Below are positions 29,410 through 38,259 of a DNA stretch of 64,000 nt, piece after piece. The notes below the pieces were generated by a model that saw nothing but the letters and a program-made list of their open reading frames with translations, searched no databases and had not been told where the DNA came from. The DNA is from CAVYVZ01 sp963772065. GTDB taxonomy: Bacteria; Acidobacteriota; Vicinamibacteria; Vicinamibacterales; UBA2999. How positions within the stretch are numbered: the first letter of the stretch is position 1; every line of letters starts with the position of its first letter. Made by a program: the position numbers and the translations under genes. The DNA is taken from NCBI GenBank assembly GCA_963772065.1, contig CAVYVZ010000003.1:1-64000 (forward strand), in the 5' to 3' direction.

Positions 29410-30542
29410 ACAAGGTCCAGCCATTGGCTGGCGCCGCCGACGCGCCGGGCGAGCTCGGCGTATCGCGGCGCCTTCCACGCAACCGCCGCGCGCCGCAGCA
29501 CCGTGTGGAGCTCGGCGCCGCTGAAGCCGGTGATGTCCTGGTAGGGCCACTTCTGTTCCTCGAGGCCATACGGGATCAGAAAATCGACCGCGGCTCGAAG
29601 GCTGCGGCCGTCCTGGCTGCGATGGCGCCAGAGGTCGACGCCGACGCGGTCGCCGAGCGTGGCCAAATCAAAGAATGCTTCGATATTGAAGATGCTGTAG
29701 TGCCAGGCGCGGGTGCGCTCCAGCTCTCGAGGCTGGCGGCCATCGGGCTGAATCTGCCGCGCGATCCGGTCGCGTGAGCCTTCGAGCACGCGCCGCGCGA
29801 CGTCACGCTGTCCCGTGTAGAGCGCCAGGCCGGCAGCCTGGACGTCGTACCACGTCTCGTGGTTGTTGCCGTTCTTCGATTCCTCTTTTCCGTGCTGGCT
29901 CTCCAGCAACCATGTCAGGTACGACCGCATCCATGCCTGCAGCGCCGCGGCGTCTTCCGGCCGCCACGCCGGCGAGCCGGTGATGAGGAGCACGCCGTCG
30001 AGCATCTTGGGCAGCCGGCGCGTCTCGATGATCCCGATGCCGCGTCCCTCGTTGATGCCGGGTATTCCCTGTCCGTACCGCAGATGCGGGTTCATGCGCG
30101 TGGCCGGGTCGATGAACCAGACGCGTACGAGTCGGGCCGCATGGTCCGCGTACTGCGGCTTGCCCGTGAAGTGGAAGGCCAGGCCCAGCGTCGACACGGC
30201 GTCCATCAACCGATCAAAGCTGGCGTGATCCGTGATGCGGTTGATCTCCGGATTGCGCTCGCCGTCGCGGCGGATATACGGCAGGCCTTTCGCCTTCGAC
30301 GGATCGGGCCACCAATAGGGCGCCTGGCTCATGTAATCGTGTTTGTCACCGCTCGGCGGCGCCACGCCCTTGTCCATCACGGAGACCGGCTTCATCTGCA
30401 GTGCCTTCGCCGCTTCCTCCTCGAGCGCAGCGAGGGCAACTTTCATGCGGGCGTCGTTCGCCTTCAGCTGGGTCTGGACGGAGGACAGGTGTTCGGTGTC
30501 GTGCAACAGCAGCGCGAGGCTGACGAGAATTGCGGCCAACAT
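29385..30542 (-). CDS. Alginate lyase-family protein (PL5-like fold)
   Basis: The 385-residue exported enzyme starts MLAAILVSLALLLHDTEH. It carries landmarks of the alginate_lyase (alpha/alpha)-toroid family: SQAPYWWPDPSKAKGLPY, GNNHETWYDVQAAGLALYTG (the NNHxxW active-site block) and DGRQPRELERTRAWHYSIFN (with the catalytic RxxxxHY-type Arg/His/Tyr). The family cleaves uronic-acid-containing polysaccharides by beta-elimination; substrates in soil bacteria vary. The gene overlaps the tail of the propeller gene convergently by 25 bases and diverges from the alpha-galactosidase gene, with 24 bases between starts. Confidence 0.88.
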   Translation of the reverse strand: MLAAILVSLALLLHDTEHLSSVQTQLKANDARMKVALAALEEEAAKALQMKPVSVMDKGVAPPSGDKHDYMSQAPYWWPDPSKAKGLPYIRRDGERNPEINRITDHASFDRLMDAVSTLGLAFHFTGKPQYADHAARLVRVWFIDPATRMNPHLRYGQGIPGINEGRGIGIIETRRLPKMLDGVLLITGSPAWRPEDAAALQAWMRSYLTWLLESQHGKEESKNGNNHETWYDVQAAGLALYTGQRDVARRVLEGSRDRIARQIQPDGRQPRELERTRAWHYSIFNIEAFFDLATLGDRVGVDLWRHRSQDGRSLRAAVDFLIPYGLEEQKWPYQDITGFSGAELHTVLRRAAVAWKAPRYAELARRVGGASQWLDLVYPLTSTN

Positions 30543-30566
30543 GCCCGCAAGCGTAAGCTTCCGGCG

Positions 30567-32439
30567 ATGCGCGTCGCAAGCGTCACGTTACTCTTCGTCG
30601 CGAGCCTGTCTGTTTCTGAAGTGGCGGGACAGACGACATTTCCCGACGTGACGCCACAGGCGACGCAGACGATCAAGGCGGCGGGCTTCGACATCGACGT
30701 CTTTGGAGATCTCAAGGGCTTCACCCTCGCGTCGGACACGAAGAGGGTTGCGGAGGGCGTCGACGTTCTCGCGCTGACGCTGCGCAGCGCCACGGCGGCG
30801 CCGCCGCCGCGGTTCTCGCTGCGGTGGTCGATTCCCTCCCACGACGTGGCGGGTCACTGGATGACGGGACGCCACCAGAACAAGACGATTCGGCCGGACT
30901 GGGCGGGCAGCCGGCTCCAGGCGTCCATGCTCGCGCGCGAGGCGCCGGTCAGCTGCCTGTTCAGCAGCGACAACAAGAACGTGCTCACGTTCGCGGTGTC
31001 CGACGCGTTGAACACGATCAGCACGGGCTCCGGCGTGCGTGAAGAAGACGGGATGATCTACAACGACGTGATCTTCTTCGCCGAGCGGCACAAGGCGCTG
31101 ACGGAGTACACCGTGGAAGCTGCGCATCGACCGCCGCTCGGTTCCGTACGAGGACGCGCTGCGAAGACGTCGCGGCATGGTGGGCGGCCATGCCGGCGTA
31201 TGCCCCGGCGCCCACGCCCGAGCCCGCGCGCCTGCCCGTCTACTCCACTTGGTACAACTATCACCAGAACGTCGACGCCGCCGTCCTGTTGAAGGAAGTG
31301 GCCGTCGCGAAGCAGCTCGGCTACGAGTCGATCATCGTCGACGACGGCTGGCAGACGCTGGACAGCCGCCGCGGGTACGCGTTCACGGGCGACTGGGAGC
31401 CGGAGCGCATGCCCGACATGAAAGGCTTCGTCGATGGGTGCCACGAGCCTCGGCGTGAAAGTCGTGCTCTGGTATGCCGTGCCGTTCATGGGGAAGAACG
31501 CCAAGGCGGCGGCGCGATTCAAGGACAAGGCGCTGCGGTTCGACGAGCGCCTCGGCGCGTACGTGCTGGACCCGCGGTATCCGGAGGTGCGGCAGTACCT
31601 CGTCGACACGTACGTGAGGGCCATCCGCGACTGGGGCATCGACGGATTCAAGCTCGATTTCATCGAGCGCTTCGTCGCCGACGAGCAGACCGTGCTGGAT
31701 GCCACCGGCGGCCGCGACTACGCATCGGTGAACGAGGCGACCGATCGCCTGATGACCGACGTCATGGCTGCCGTTCGGCGCCTCAAGCCGGACGTGATGA
31801 TCGAGTTCAGGCAGGCTTACATCGGGCCGCTGATACGCAAGTACGGCAACATGTTCCGGGCGAGCGACAGCCCGAACGCCTATCTCGCCAATAAAGTGAA
31901 GACGATCGATCTGCGGCTGCTGAGCGGCCGCACGGTGGTCCACGCCGACATGATCATGTGGCACGACCGCGAGCCGGTGGAGCTGGCGGCGCTTCAGTTC
32001 CTGAACATCCTCTTCTCGGTCCCGCAGCTCTCGGTGAAGCTGCGCGAGATCCCGAAGGACCACTTCGCGATGGTGAAGTTCTACACCGGAGTACTGGCTC
32101 GCCAATCGCAACGTCCTCCTCGACGCCCGCATCGAGGCGCCGAATCCGCTGGCCAACTACCCGCTCGTTCGGGCGCGAGCTGGCGACAAGCAGATCGTCG
32201 CGCTGTACGCGGACGTGGTGGCGCGGATTGGCGCGCCGACGCGCGTGATCGACATCGTCAATGCGAAGCATTCGCGCGGCGTCGTCCTCGCCTCCAGCAC
32301 GCAGGCGGGCAGGTATCGTTATCAGGTCCGCGATTGCCTCGGCCGCGCGACTGCGCACGGCGAGTTGCGCCTCGGGCCGGACCCGTTGGAGCTCACGGTG
32401 CCGGTGTCGGGTCTCGTGTCGCTCGAACGCCTCCAGTAG
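30567..32439 (+). CDS. GH36-type alpha-galactosidase-like glycoside hydrolase (several frameshifts)
   Basis: The start is ATG 30567, with signal peptide MRVASVTLLFVASLSVSEVAGQ. The N-terminal beta-domain runs to KALTEYTV. Extra bases near 31115, 31162, 31437 and 32095 break the frame. Between them lie LPVYSTWYNYHQNV, ESIIVDDGWQTLDSRRGYAF and GVKVVLWYAVPFMGKNAKAA. DGFKLDFIERF follows, whose Asp is the nucleophile position of clan GH-D, then MIEFRQAYIGPLIRKYGNMF with RASDSP, giving the acid/base candidate. The final piece is a small beta-domain ending VSLERLQ. Repaired length is about 620 residues. GH36/GH27 enzymes release alpha-linked galactose, so it would trim side chains in this carbohydrate locus. 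Confidence 0.85.
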
Positions 32440-32441
32440 CC

Positions 32442-34031
32442 TCACGTCCCATCGTCGCCGCCGGCGATGGCGCTGCACTCGTCGATCAACCGCTCGAGCA
32501 CCTCCGGCTCGGGCGGTTTCGTGAGGTGATGATCGAAGCCGGCGTCGCGGGACCGATGCTTGTCCTCGTCCTGTCCCCAGCCGGTCAACGCCACGAGGAC
32601 AATGTGCCGGCCGAGGAGCTCGCGAATGCGCCGCGCGGCCTCGTAGCCATCCATCCGCGGCATGCCGATGTCGAGGAACGCGATCTGCGGCTTGAAGGTC
32701 GACGCCACCTCCACCGCGTGAACGCCGTCCGCGGCCACTCTGACGTCGTGCCCCTTGAACTGCAGCATCACCTGCATCATCTCCGCGGCGTCGTGATTGT
32801 CCTCGGCCACGAGGATCCGGCACGGCGCGCCAGACGCCGAGGCGTCGCGCACGCCCTGGGACCGCCCCGCTGCCGCCGGCTTCGTCACTGGAAGAGCGAC
32901 TGTCACGCAGGTACCGAGCCCCGCTCCTTCGCTCCGCACGGAGATTGACCCGTTGTGGAGCTCGATCAGGCGCTTGGCGAGTGTCAATCCGATGCCCAGC
33001 CCGCCGTGGGTGCGGTCGCGATGCTCCTGCAGCTGGGTGAACATGTCGAACACGCGCGGCAGCATCTCCGCCGGAATTCCGATGCCGGTATCCGTTACCG
33101 TCACGACGGCGCGAGTGTCCCTGACGACGGCGTTCACGCCGACACGGCCGCCTGGATCGGTGTACTTCGCCGCGTTGTTCAGCAGATTCGAAAAGACCTG
33201 CGACAGCCTCGTGAAGTCGGCGTCGACCCAGAGGGGCAGGGCCGGCAGGTCGAGCGCGACCGTGTGTCCCCGCGTCTCCAGGAGCGACCGCGTGGCTTCG
33301 ATCGCGCTGTGCAGGGCGGCCCGCAGATCGATACGCTCCCGCCTCAGCCCGACCTTGTTCTGCGTAATCCGCGATACGTCGAGGAGGTCGTCGGTGATGC
33401 GGACGAGGTGCGTGAGCTGCCGTTCCATGGTGGCGCGCGACTTTTCCACCAGCTCGGCGTCATCCCGCGCGATTCGCATGACTTCGAGCGCCGTCCGGAT
33501 GGGCGCGAGCGGGTTGCGAAGCTCGTGCGAGAGCGTGGCGAGGAACTCGTCCTTCCGCCGATCCGCCTCCCGCAGCGCATCCTCGGCGAGCTTTCGCTCG
33601 GTGAGATCGACGCACACGCTGACGCAGGCGTAGATGTGGCCGTGGGTGTCGTACAACGGCTCCACGTCGTTCTGCACGTAGACGAGCCTCCCGTCGGCGC
33701 GGACGATCTCGATCTCGTTGCTCACGGAGGTTCGATGCGCGATGGCGTACTGCATCGGCAGCTCGGACGTGGGGATGTCCCGGCCGCCTCGCTGGATGCG
33801 ATAGAGGGTGCGCGTGGCGGCCTGAGGCGCCATCGAGATGTTCGCGTCGGCCGGCGTTCCCAGCAGGAACGCCAGCGCGCGATTGGCGGTCACGACGCGG
33901 CATTCCGGATCGTGTGCGATGGCGATGGGCACCGGCGCGCGCTCGATCAGCGCGGCGAGCGACCGGAGCCGCTGCCTCAGCTCCTCCGGCCCGGCGTCGT
34001 CGAGCGCATCGAACAGGCTGGAAACCGCCAC
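32442..34031 (-). CDS. Hybrid sensor histidine kinase with PAS and receiver domains
   Basis: The 529-residue soluble protein has a PAS/PAC region (about 25-145; PVPIAIAHDPECRVVTANRA, VSVCVDLTERKLAED) and a dimerisation/phosphoacceptor helix FLATLSHELRNPLAPIRT with His169. The ATPase domain shows the N box VFSNLLNNAAKYTD, VTDTGIGIP and GGLGIGLTLAKRLIELH. A C-terminal receiver carries AEDNHDA, the phosphoacceptor Asp in FLDIGMPRMDGYE, and LTKPP. There are no membrane helices, so the signal is cytoplasmic. All catalytic residues are present and the frame is intact. It lies convergent to the alpha-galactosidase gene, with 2 bases between the stops, and downstream of receptor 3. No separate response regulator adjoins it. 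Confidence 0.93.
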   Translation of the reverse strand: MAVSSLFDALDDAGPEELRQRLRSLAALIERAPVPIAIAHDPECRVVTANRALAFLLGTPADANISMAPQAATRTLYRIQRGGRDIPTSELPMQYAIAHRTSVSNEIEIVRADGRLVYVQNDVEPLYDTHGHIYACVSVCVDLTERKLAEDALREADRRKDEFLATLSHELRNPLAPIRTALEVMRIARDDAELVEKSRATMERQLTHLVRITDDLLDVSRITQNKVGLRRERIDLRAALHSAIEATRSLLETRGHTVALDLPALPLWVDADFTRLSQVFSNLLNNAAKYTDPGGRVGVNAVVRDTRAVVTVTDTGIGIPAEMLPRVFDMFTQLQEHRDRTHGGLGIGLTLAKRLIELHNGSISVRSEGAGLGTCVTVALPVTKPAAAGRSQGVRDASASGAPCRILVAEDNHDAAEMMQVMLQFKGHDVRVAADGVHAVEVASTFKPQIAFLDIGMPRMDGYEAARRIRELLGRHIVLVALTGWGQDEDKHRSRDAGFDHHLTKPPEPEVLERLIDECSAIAGGDDGT

Positions 34032-34083
34032 GGCACTATTGTCGCCTCTTGGAGGCCGGCCGCAGTGTCACTCTTGCACAGTC

Positions 34084-34116
34084 CCCGTAGTTCGTTGCGC
34101 GTGAACGAACTACGGG
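34084..34116. repeat. Perfect 13-bp inverted repeat (CCCGTAGTTCGTT)
   Basis: CCCGTAGTTCGTT (34084-34096), a 7-base loop and its exact complement AACGAACTACGGG (34104-34116) lie between receptor 3's stop and the kinase start. More ACGAAC words follow to 34158. It may end receptor-3 transcription, but no T-run follows on the minus strand. Confidence 0.8.
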
Positions 34117-34163
34117 TTTCTGACTGACGAACCACGGACGCCGAACGACGAACTACGAAAGCG

Positions 34164-37100
34164 TCAGAAGAGGAATCGCCCTCCCAGCTGGATCTGCCGC
34201 GACGGGAACCGCGTGCTGCTGATGCGGCCGAATTGCGCGTTGCCAACGCGATCGTTCGGGTTCGAGAAATGCACCTTGTTGAATAGGTTGAACACCTCCA
34301 CCCTGAACTCGACCAGCCGGTTGCCGCCGACGCCGGTTCGCTTGAAGATTCCGAAGTCGGTGTTGAAGAACGTCGGCCCGCGCACGGCGCCGATCTCGTA
34401 GTTGCCGAACTCGAAGAGGGCAGGCGCCACGAAGCAGCTCGTGTCGAACCATTGCGTCACCTGTCCCAGAACCGGCACGTCGCTGCACGTCTGGTTCGGC
34501 CAGTTGTCCGTCCCCGTGTTGAGCTGTGAAGTCGTGAGCCTGATGTTGAGGGGCTCGCCACTCTGATACTGCGTGATCCCGTTCACCGACCACCCTTCCA
34601 CGAGCTTCTGGACCACGCCTGACGCGTTCGCGCCGAACTGCTTCCCCGGCCCGAACGGCAGCTCGTACGTCCAGCTCACGACGAGGTTGTGCGGAATGTC
34701 GACCGCCTTGCCGGTGGCCTTGGCCCGCGTTTCGAACGCCGGATGCAGGATGAACGCCGTGTCCTCGGTTCGGGAGAACGTGTACGACAGAAGAGCCTGG
34801 AATCCCTGGGCGAAGCGCTTGTCGACCTTGAGCTGGAGCGCGTCGTACCACGACTCGGCATCGCCGGAGCGCTGATTGATAGCCGTGATGTTCGGAACGA
34901 TGTTGAAGAACGGCCGGCGCTGATTGAGGTTGCCCGGGCCGGGCAGCGGAACGTTGATGTTGCGGCTGACGAAGATGTTCTTGCCGCGCGTGCCGACGTA
35001 CGCCACGTCGAGCATCGCGCGCCACGGCAGCTCGCGCTGCACGCCGACGTTGAACATGTGCGACATGTTCGGCTTGTCGCCGGCCGGGAAGAAGAAGACG
35101 GCGAAGCCCGGCGGCGGAACGATCGTCGGCGTGAGCGGAACCGAGGTGAAGCCGGGCAGGCCGTCGCTGATGCTCCGGAACGGCGCGAACTGGTCCGGCG
35201 CGTCGAGCACGACCTGCTGGAACAGGGGGTAGTTGCGCTCCAGCGTGCCGCCGTTGGCGCCGAAATTATCGCGGTAGTAGCTGAGGCCGTACGCGCCACG
35301 TACCGCCGTCCGGCCGTCGTCTGGCGACCAGGCGACGCCGAGACGAGGGGCCCAGCCTCCGTAGAAGTTCGTGGTCAGCGGTCCGCGGTCGGCATCGCTG
35401 GCCGAGTAGATCAGTCCGTCCTGAGGGTTGAAGTTCGTCTGGCGATTGTTCTTGTCGACCGGGGTCGTCAGGAGATCCCATCGCAGGCCGAGATTGAGCG
35501 TGAGGTTCCGGCTGACCCGGAAGTCATCCTGCGCGAAGAAGCCGACGAACTTGATCAGCACCTCCGGGTAGGTGTCGACGAAGTCGCGATCGAGCCCCGC
35601 CGGGTACCCGAGGAGGAAGCTCGCCCACGGGTGTCCCGTGCCGGCGGCGCCGCGGTTGCTGGTGACGTTTGCGTTGAACCGGAAGCGGCCTCGCGGCGCC
35701 GTCTGCGGATTCGTCAGCGTCGAGGTGATGAATCGGGAATCGCCGCCGAACTTCAGCGAGTGCCGGTTGAACACCCACGTGAAATTGTCGGACAACTGAA
35801 TCGTCTTGCCGATTCGAACGGAGTTGGTGAAGCCGGCCGACCCCGTATTGCGGAACCCGGGAACGTCGAAACGGGCAATGCCGGAGGTGTACGGATGCCC
35901 GGCGACGTTGCCGTTCGCAAGCCCCAACTCGTTGTTCTTGTTGAGGCCGAAGTCGTAGCCGAACTGCGACAGGTCGTACTTGTTCACGCCGACGCGGATC
36001 TCATTCAGCTTCGTCGACGAGAAGGTGTGCGTATGGCCGCCGACGGCGTTGAAGTTCGCGTTCTCCGATCGATTGCCCTCCTGTATGAACTCATTGCCCG
36101 GCGGCGGGTCTGCGAACTCACGCGCGGATCGCGAGTAGCGGGCGAACACCGTCCCCCATTTGTCGAGATTCATGTCGCCCCGGACATCGAAGGCATTCAC
36201 CGTCTGCGTGAGCACGTTGTTCTCGATGTAGTTGTCGACGAGGCCCGGACGGTTCGGCGCCGGGAAAATGTCAGCGACCTGGCGGGCGATCGGGTTGATC
36301 CGACTCGCCGGGATGATATTGCCGGCGAAGGCCTGCCCGGTGAGCGGGTCGTAGATCGCGTTGGAGATCGCGCTGAGATCGCCGCGCCGCAGCTCGGGCG
36401 TCGGAACGGTAATCAGGAACGTGCGCCCCTGGTCCTGCGTGAAGCGCTGGTAATCGCCGAAGAAGAAGATCTTGTTCCGCAGGATCGGGCCGCCAAGCGT
36501 GCCTCCGAACTGGTCGGAGCTGAACGGGAACTTGGTGGCGGAGAAGAAGTTTCTCGCGTTCAGCGCATCGTCGCGGTGGTACTCGAACACCGAGCCGCTG
36601 TACTGGTTCGTCCCGGAGCGGATCGTCAGGTTCACGACGGCGCCGCCGAACACGCCGAACTCGGCGGTCGGGTTGTTCGTCTGGACCTTGAACTCCTGGA
36701 TCGCTTCGAGGGGCGGCGTGATGTTGATGAACGCGTTGAGCGGCTCGTTGTTCGCCACGCCGTCCATCAGGTAGTTGTTGCCGGACCACGGCATCCCGTT
36801 GACGCTGTGGTGGACGAAGGACTGGGCCCCCGCGGCGGCCGGATTCTCTCCGAAGTCTGCAAAGCCGCGCGGAATAGCGCCCGGCGTCAGCGTGATCAGC
36901 TGCTGAAACAGGCGTCCGTTGAGCGGCAGCGACTGAATCTGCTTGTAGTCGATGACCTGTCCCAGCTCGCTGGACACGCTCCGCACGAGCGGCGCTTCGG
37001 ATATCACGCGCACTTCCTCGGTGACGGCGCCGACCTCGAGCGCCGGGTCGATACGAGTCGACTCGGCGATCTGAAGGACGATGCCGCCCTGGACGAAGCG

Positions 37101-37358
37101 CTTGAATCCGGGCACGGCGACTTCCAGCACGTATTCGCCCGGCTGAAGGGCGGTGAAGGTGTAGAGCCCATCTGGATTCGATTTCGTGTTGGTCGTGACG
37201 CCGGTCGCCGTATTCGTGGCTGTCAAGACGGCGCCTTGCACGACGGCGCCGTTGGGATCGGTGACCGTTCCCGTGAGCGTGCTCCGAATCGTCTGTGCCG
37301 AGGCCGTCCCGGCGCCGAGCAGACTCGCGATCCATAGAACGATGATTGCCCGCTTCAT
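34164..37358 (-). CDS. Oar-like TonB-dependent receptor 3 (intact)
   Basis: The start is ATG 37358, with AGGAGG five bases upstream; the open frame back to 37427 adds nothing signal-like. The 1,064-residue product has the signal peptide MKRAIIVLWIASLLGAGTASAQ, a carboxypeptidase-regulatory domain (GTVTDPNGAVVQGAVLTATN), a plug (SLPLNGRLFQQLITLTPGAI) and the usual Oar sentence around NNYLMDGVANNEP, IQEFKVQTNNPTAEFG and VFEYHRDDALNARNFF. The 22-strand-type barrel ends RQIQLGGRFLF. It lies 26 bases downstream of the GntR regulator, on the same strand, so the two are probably one transcript and the regulator may sense the imported product. A glycan-derived ligand is an inference from neighbours. 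Confidence 0.92.
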   Translation of the reverse strand: MKRAIIVLWIASLLGAGTASAQTIRSTLTGTVTDPNGAVVQGAVLTATNTATGVTTNTKSNPDGLYTFTALQPGEYVLEVAVPGFKRFVQGGIVLQIAESTRIDPALEVGAVTEEVRVISEAPLVRSVSSELGQVIDYKQIQSLPLNGRLFQQLITLTPGAIPRGFADFGENPAAAGAQSFVHHSVNGMPWSGNNYLMDGVANNEPLNAFINITPPLEAIQEFKVQTNNPTAEFGVFGGAVVNLTIRSGTNQYSGSVFEYHRDDALNARNFFSATKFPFSSDQFGGTLGGPILRNKIFFFGDYQRFTQDQGRTFLITVPTPELRRGDLSAISNAIYDPLTGQAFAGNIIPASRINPIARQVADIFPAPNRPGLVDNYIENNVLTQTVNAFDVRGDMNLDKWGTVFARYSRSAREFADPPPGNEFIQEGNRSENANFNAVGGHTHTFSSTKLNEIRVGVNKYDLSQFGYDFGLNKNNELGLANGNVAGHPYTSGIARFDVPGFRNTGSAGFTNSVRIGKTIQLSDNFTWVFNRHSLKFGGDSRFITSTLTNPQTAPRGRFRFNANVTSNRGAAGTGHPWASFLLGYPAGLDRDFVDTYPEVLIKFVGFFAQDDFRVSRNLTLNLGLRWDLLTTPVDKNNRQTNFNPQDGLIYSASDADRGPLTTNFYGGWAPRLGVAWSPDDGRTAVRGAYGLSYYRDNFGANGGTLERNYPLFQQVVLDAPDQFAPFRSISDGLPGFTSVPLTPTIVPPPGFAVFFFPAGDKPNMSHMFNVGVQRELPWRAMLDVAYVGTRGKNIFVSRNINVPLPGPGNLNQRRPFFNIVPNITAINQRSGDAESWYDALQLKVDKRFAQGFQALLSYTFSRTEDTAFILHPAFETRAKATGKAVDIPHNLVVSWTYELPFGPGKQFGANASGVVQKLVEGWSVNGITQYQSGEPLNIRLTTSQLNTGTDNWPNQTCSDVPVLGQVTQWFDTSCFVAPALFEFGNYEIGAVRGPTFFNTDFGIFKRTGVGGNRLVEFRVEVFNLFNKVHFSNPNDRVGNAQFGRISSTRFPSRQIQLGGRFLF

Positions 37359-37384
37359 GGCTACCTCCTGACACTCACTACGAA

Positions 37385-38134
37385 CTACGCTCCACGGGCT
37401 TCCCGTCGAGCGGAGCGCTCGCGCCATTCCGATGCCGACAGGGCTCCGATCCGGCTCGAGATCTCGTTCAGCCCGTACCGGACGTGCGCGCGCATCGCGG
37501 CGTCGGCCTTCTCCGGATCCCCCGACACGAGGGCGTCGGCGAGACGTGTGTGAAAACCTGGCGGCAGGGCGGTGCGGCGGCCGGCCACGTCGAACATCCA
37601 GTTCAGCACGAGGACCTGGTGCCGATCGATCATCTGCGTGAGCAGCTGGCTGCCGGCGTGCTCCGCGATGCGCATGTGGAACTGGACATGATGGCTGTGC
37701 ACGACGAACTTGAAGTCGGGATCGTCGCCGCTCACGGCGAGCCGTCCGAAGAGCACGTCGACCTGTTCGGCGAGCTGCCGCATCTCGCGCCGCTGCGTCG
37801 CGGCCGCGCGCTCGGCGAAAAGACGCGCCGACTGCGATTCGAGCGCTTCGCGCAGGTCATAGAGCTCCCGCACCTCGTTCTGGGTCGGCACCCGCACGCG
37901 CGTGCCGGCGCGCGATCGGCTTTCCACGAGCCCGGCATCCTCGAGGCGGCGCAGCGCATCCGCGACCGGCACGACGCTCATGCCCATCTCGCGCGCGAGC
38001 CGGCGCCGCGAGAGCGGCGCGCCAGGTCGCAGCCGGCCCCTGAGAATCTCTTCCCGAATGGCGGCATAGGCCTCGTCGGCCAGGCGCACGATATGCCGCG
38101 ATTCCCGGTCCATAGTGGGCCGATAGCGTCGCAA
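37385..38134 (-). CDS. GntR/FadR-family transcription regulator (FCD domain)
   Basis: The 249-residue DNA-binding protein has the winged helix at about 17-85 (AYAAIREEILRGRLRPGAPL, RRLAREMGMSVVPVADALRR, LEDAGLVESRSRAGTRV). An all-helical FCD effector domain follows, with the metal-binding His pattern in HSHHVQFHMRIAEH and later GFHTRLADALVSGDPEKADA. Family members usually sense sugar acids or small organic acids. The start may be 38134 or Met 38113. It diverges from the YiaK-type reductase gene, with 99 bases between starts holding repeated TGATATTTCA words that could be its operator. Confidence 0.92.
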   Translation of the reverse strand: MRRYRPTMDRESRHIVRLADEAYAAIREEILRGRLRPGAPLSRRRLAREMGMSVVPVADALRRLEDAGLVESRSRAGTRVRVPTQNEVRELYDLREALESQSARLFAERAAATQRREMRQLAEQVDVLFGRLAVSGDDPDFKFVVHSHHVQFHMRIAEHAGSQLLTQMIDRHQVLVLNWMFDVAGRRTALPPGFHTRLADALVSGDPEKADAAMRAHVRYGLNEISSRIGALSASEWRERSARREARGA

Positions 38135-38153
38135 ATACGACTATGGAAGTCAA

Positions 38154-38259
38154 CAGATGAAATATCATAACGGCTTGGCTTTTGCGTTTTATGGCGTGTA
38201 TACGGTCGCGCTGGTCTAACTGATATTTCAATAATGGCCGGCACTGATATTTCATCTGC
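38154..38259. promoter_or_regulatory. Candidate GntR operator: three TGATATTTCA-like sites
   Basis: TGATATTTCA occurs at 38222-38231 and, extended to TGATATTTCATCTG, at 38246-38259. The segment CAGATGAAAATATCA at 38154-38168 is the reverse complement with one extra A. The first two sites lie in the intergenic region and the last overlaps codons 5-9 of the reductase. The arrangement around the divergent starts would let one regulator control both directions. Confidence 0.6.

Noticed and set aside
34689..37337. An 882-codon plus-strand open frame opposite receptor 3
   Set aside because: It is antisense to an intact receptor with signal peptide and ribosome site. The translation is Arg/Val/Asp-rich with no motifs, the usual result of high GC at third codon positions.
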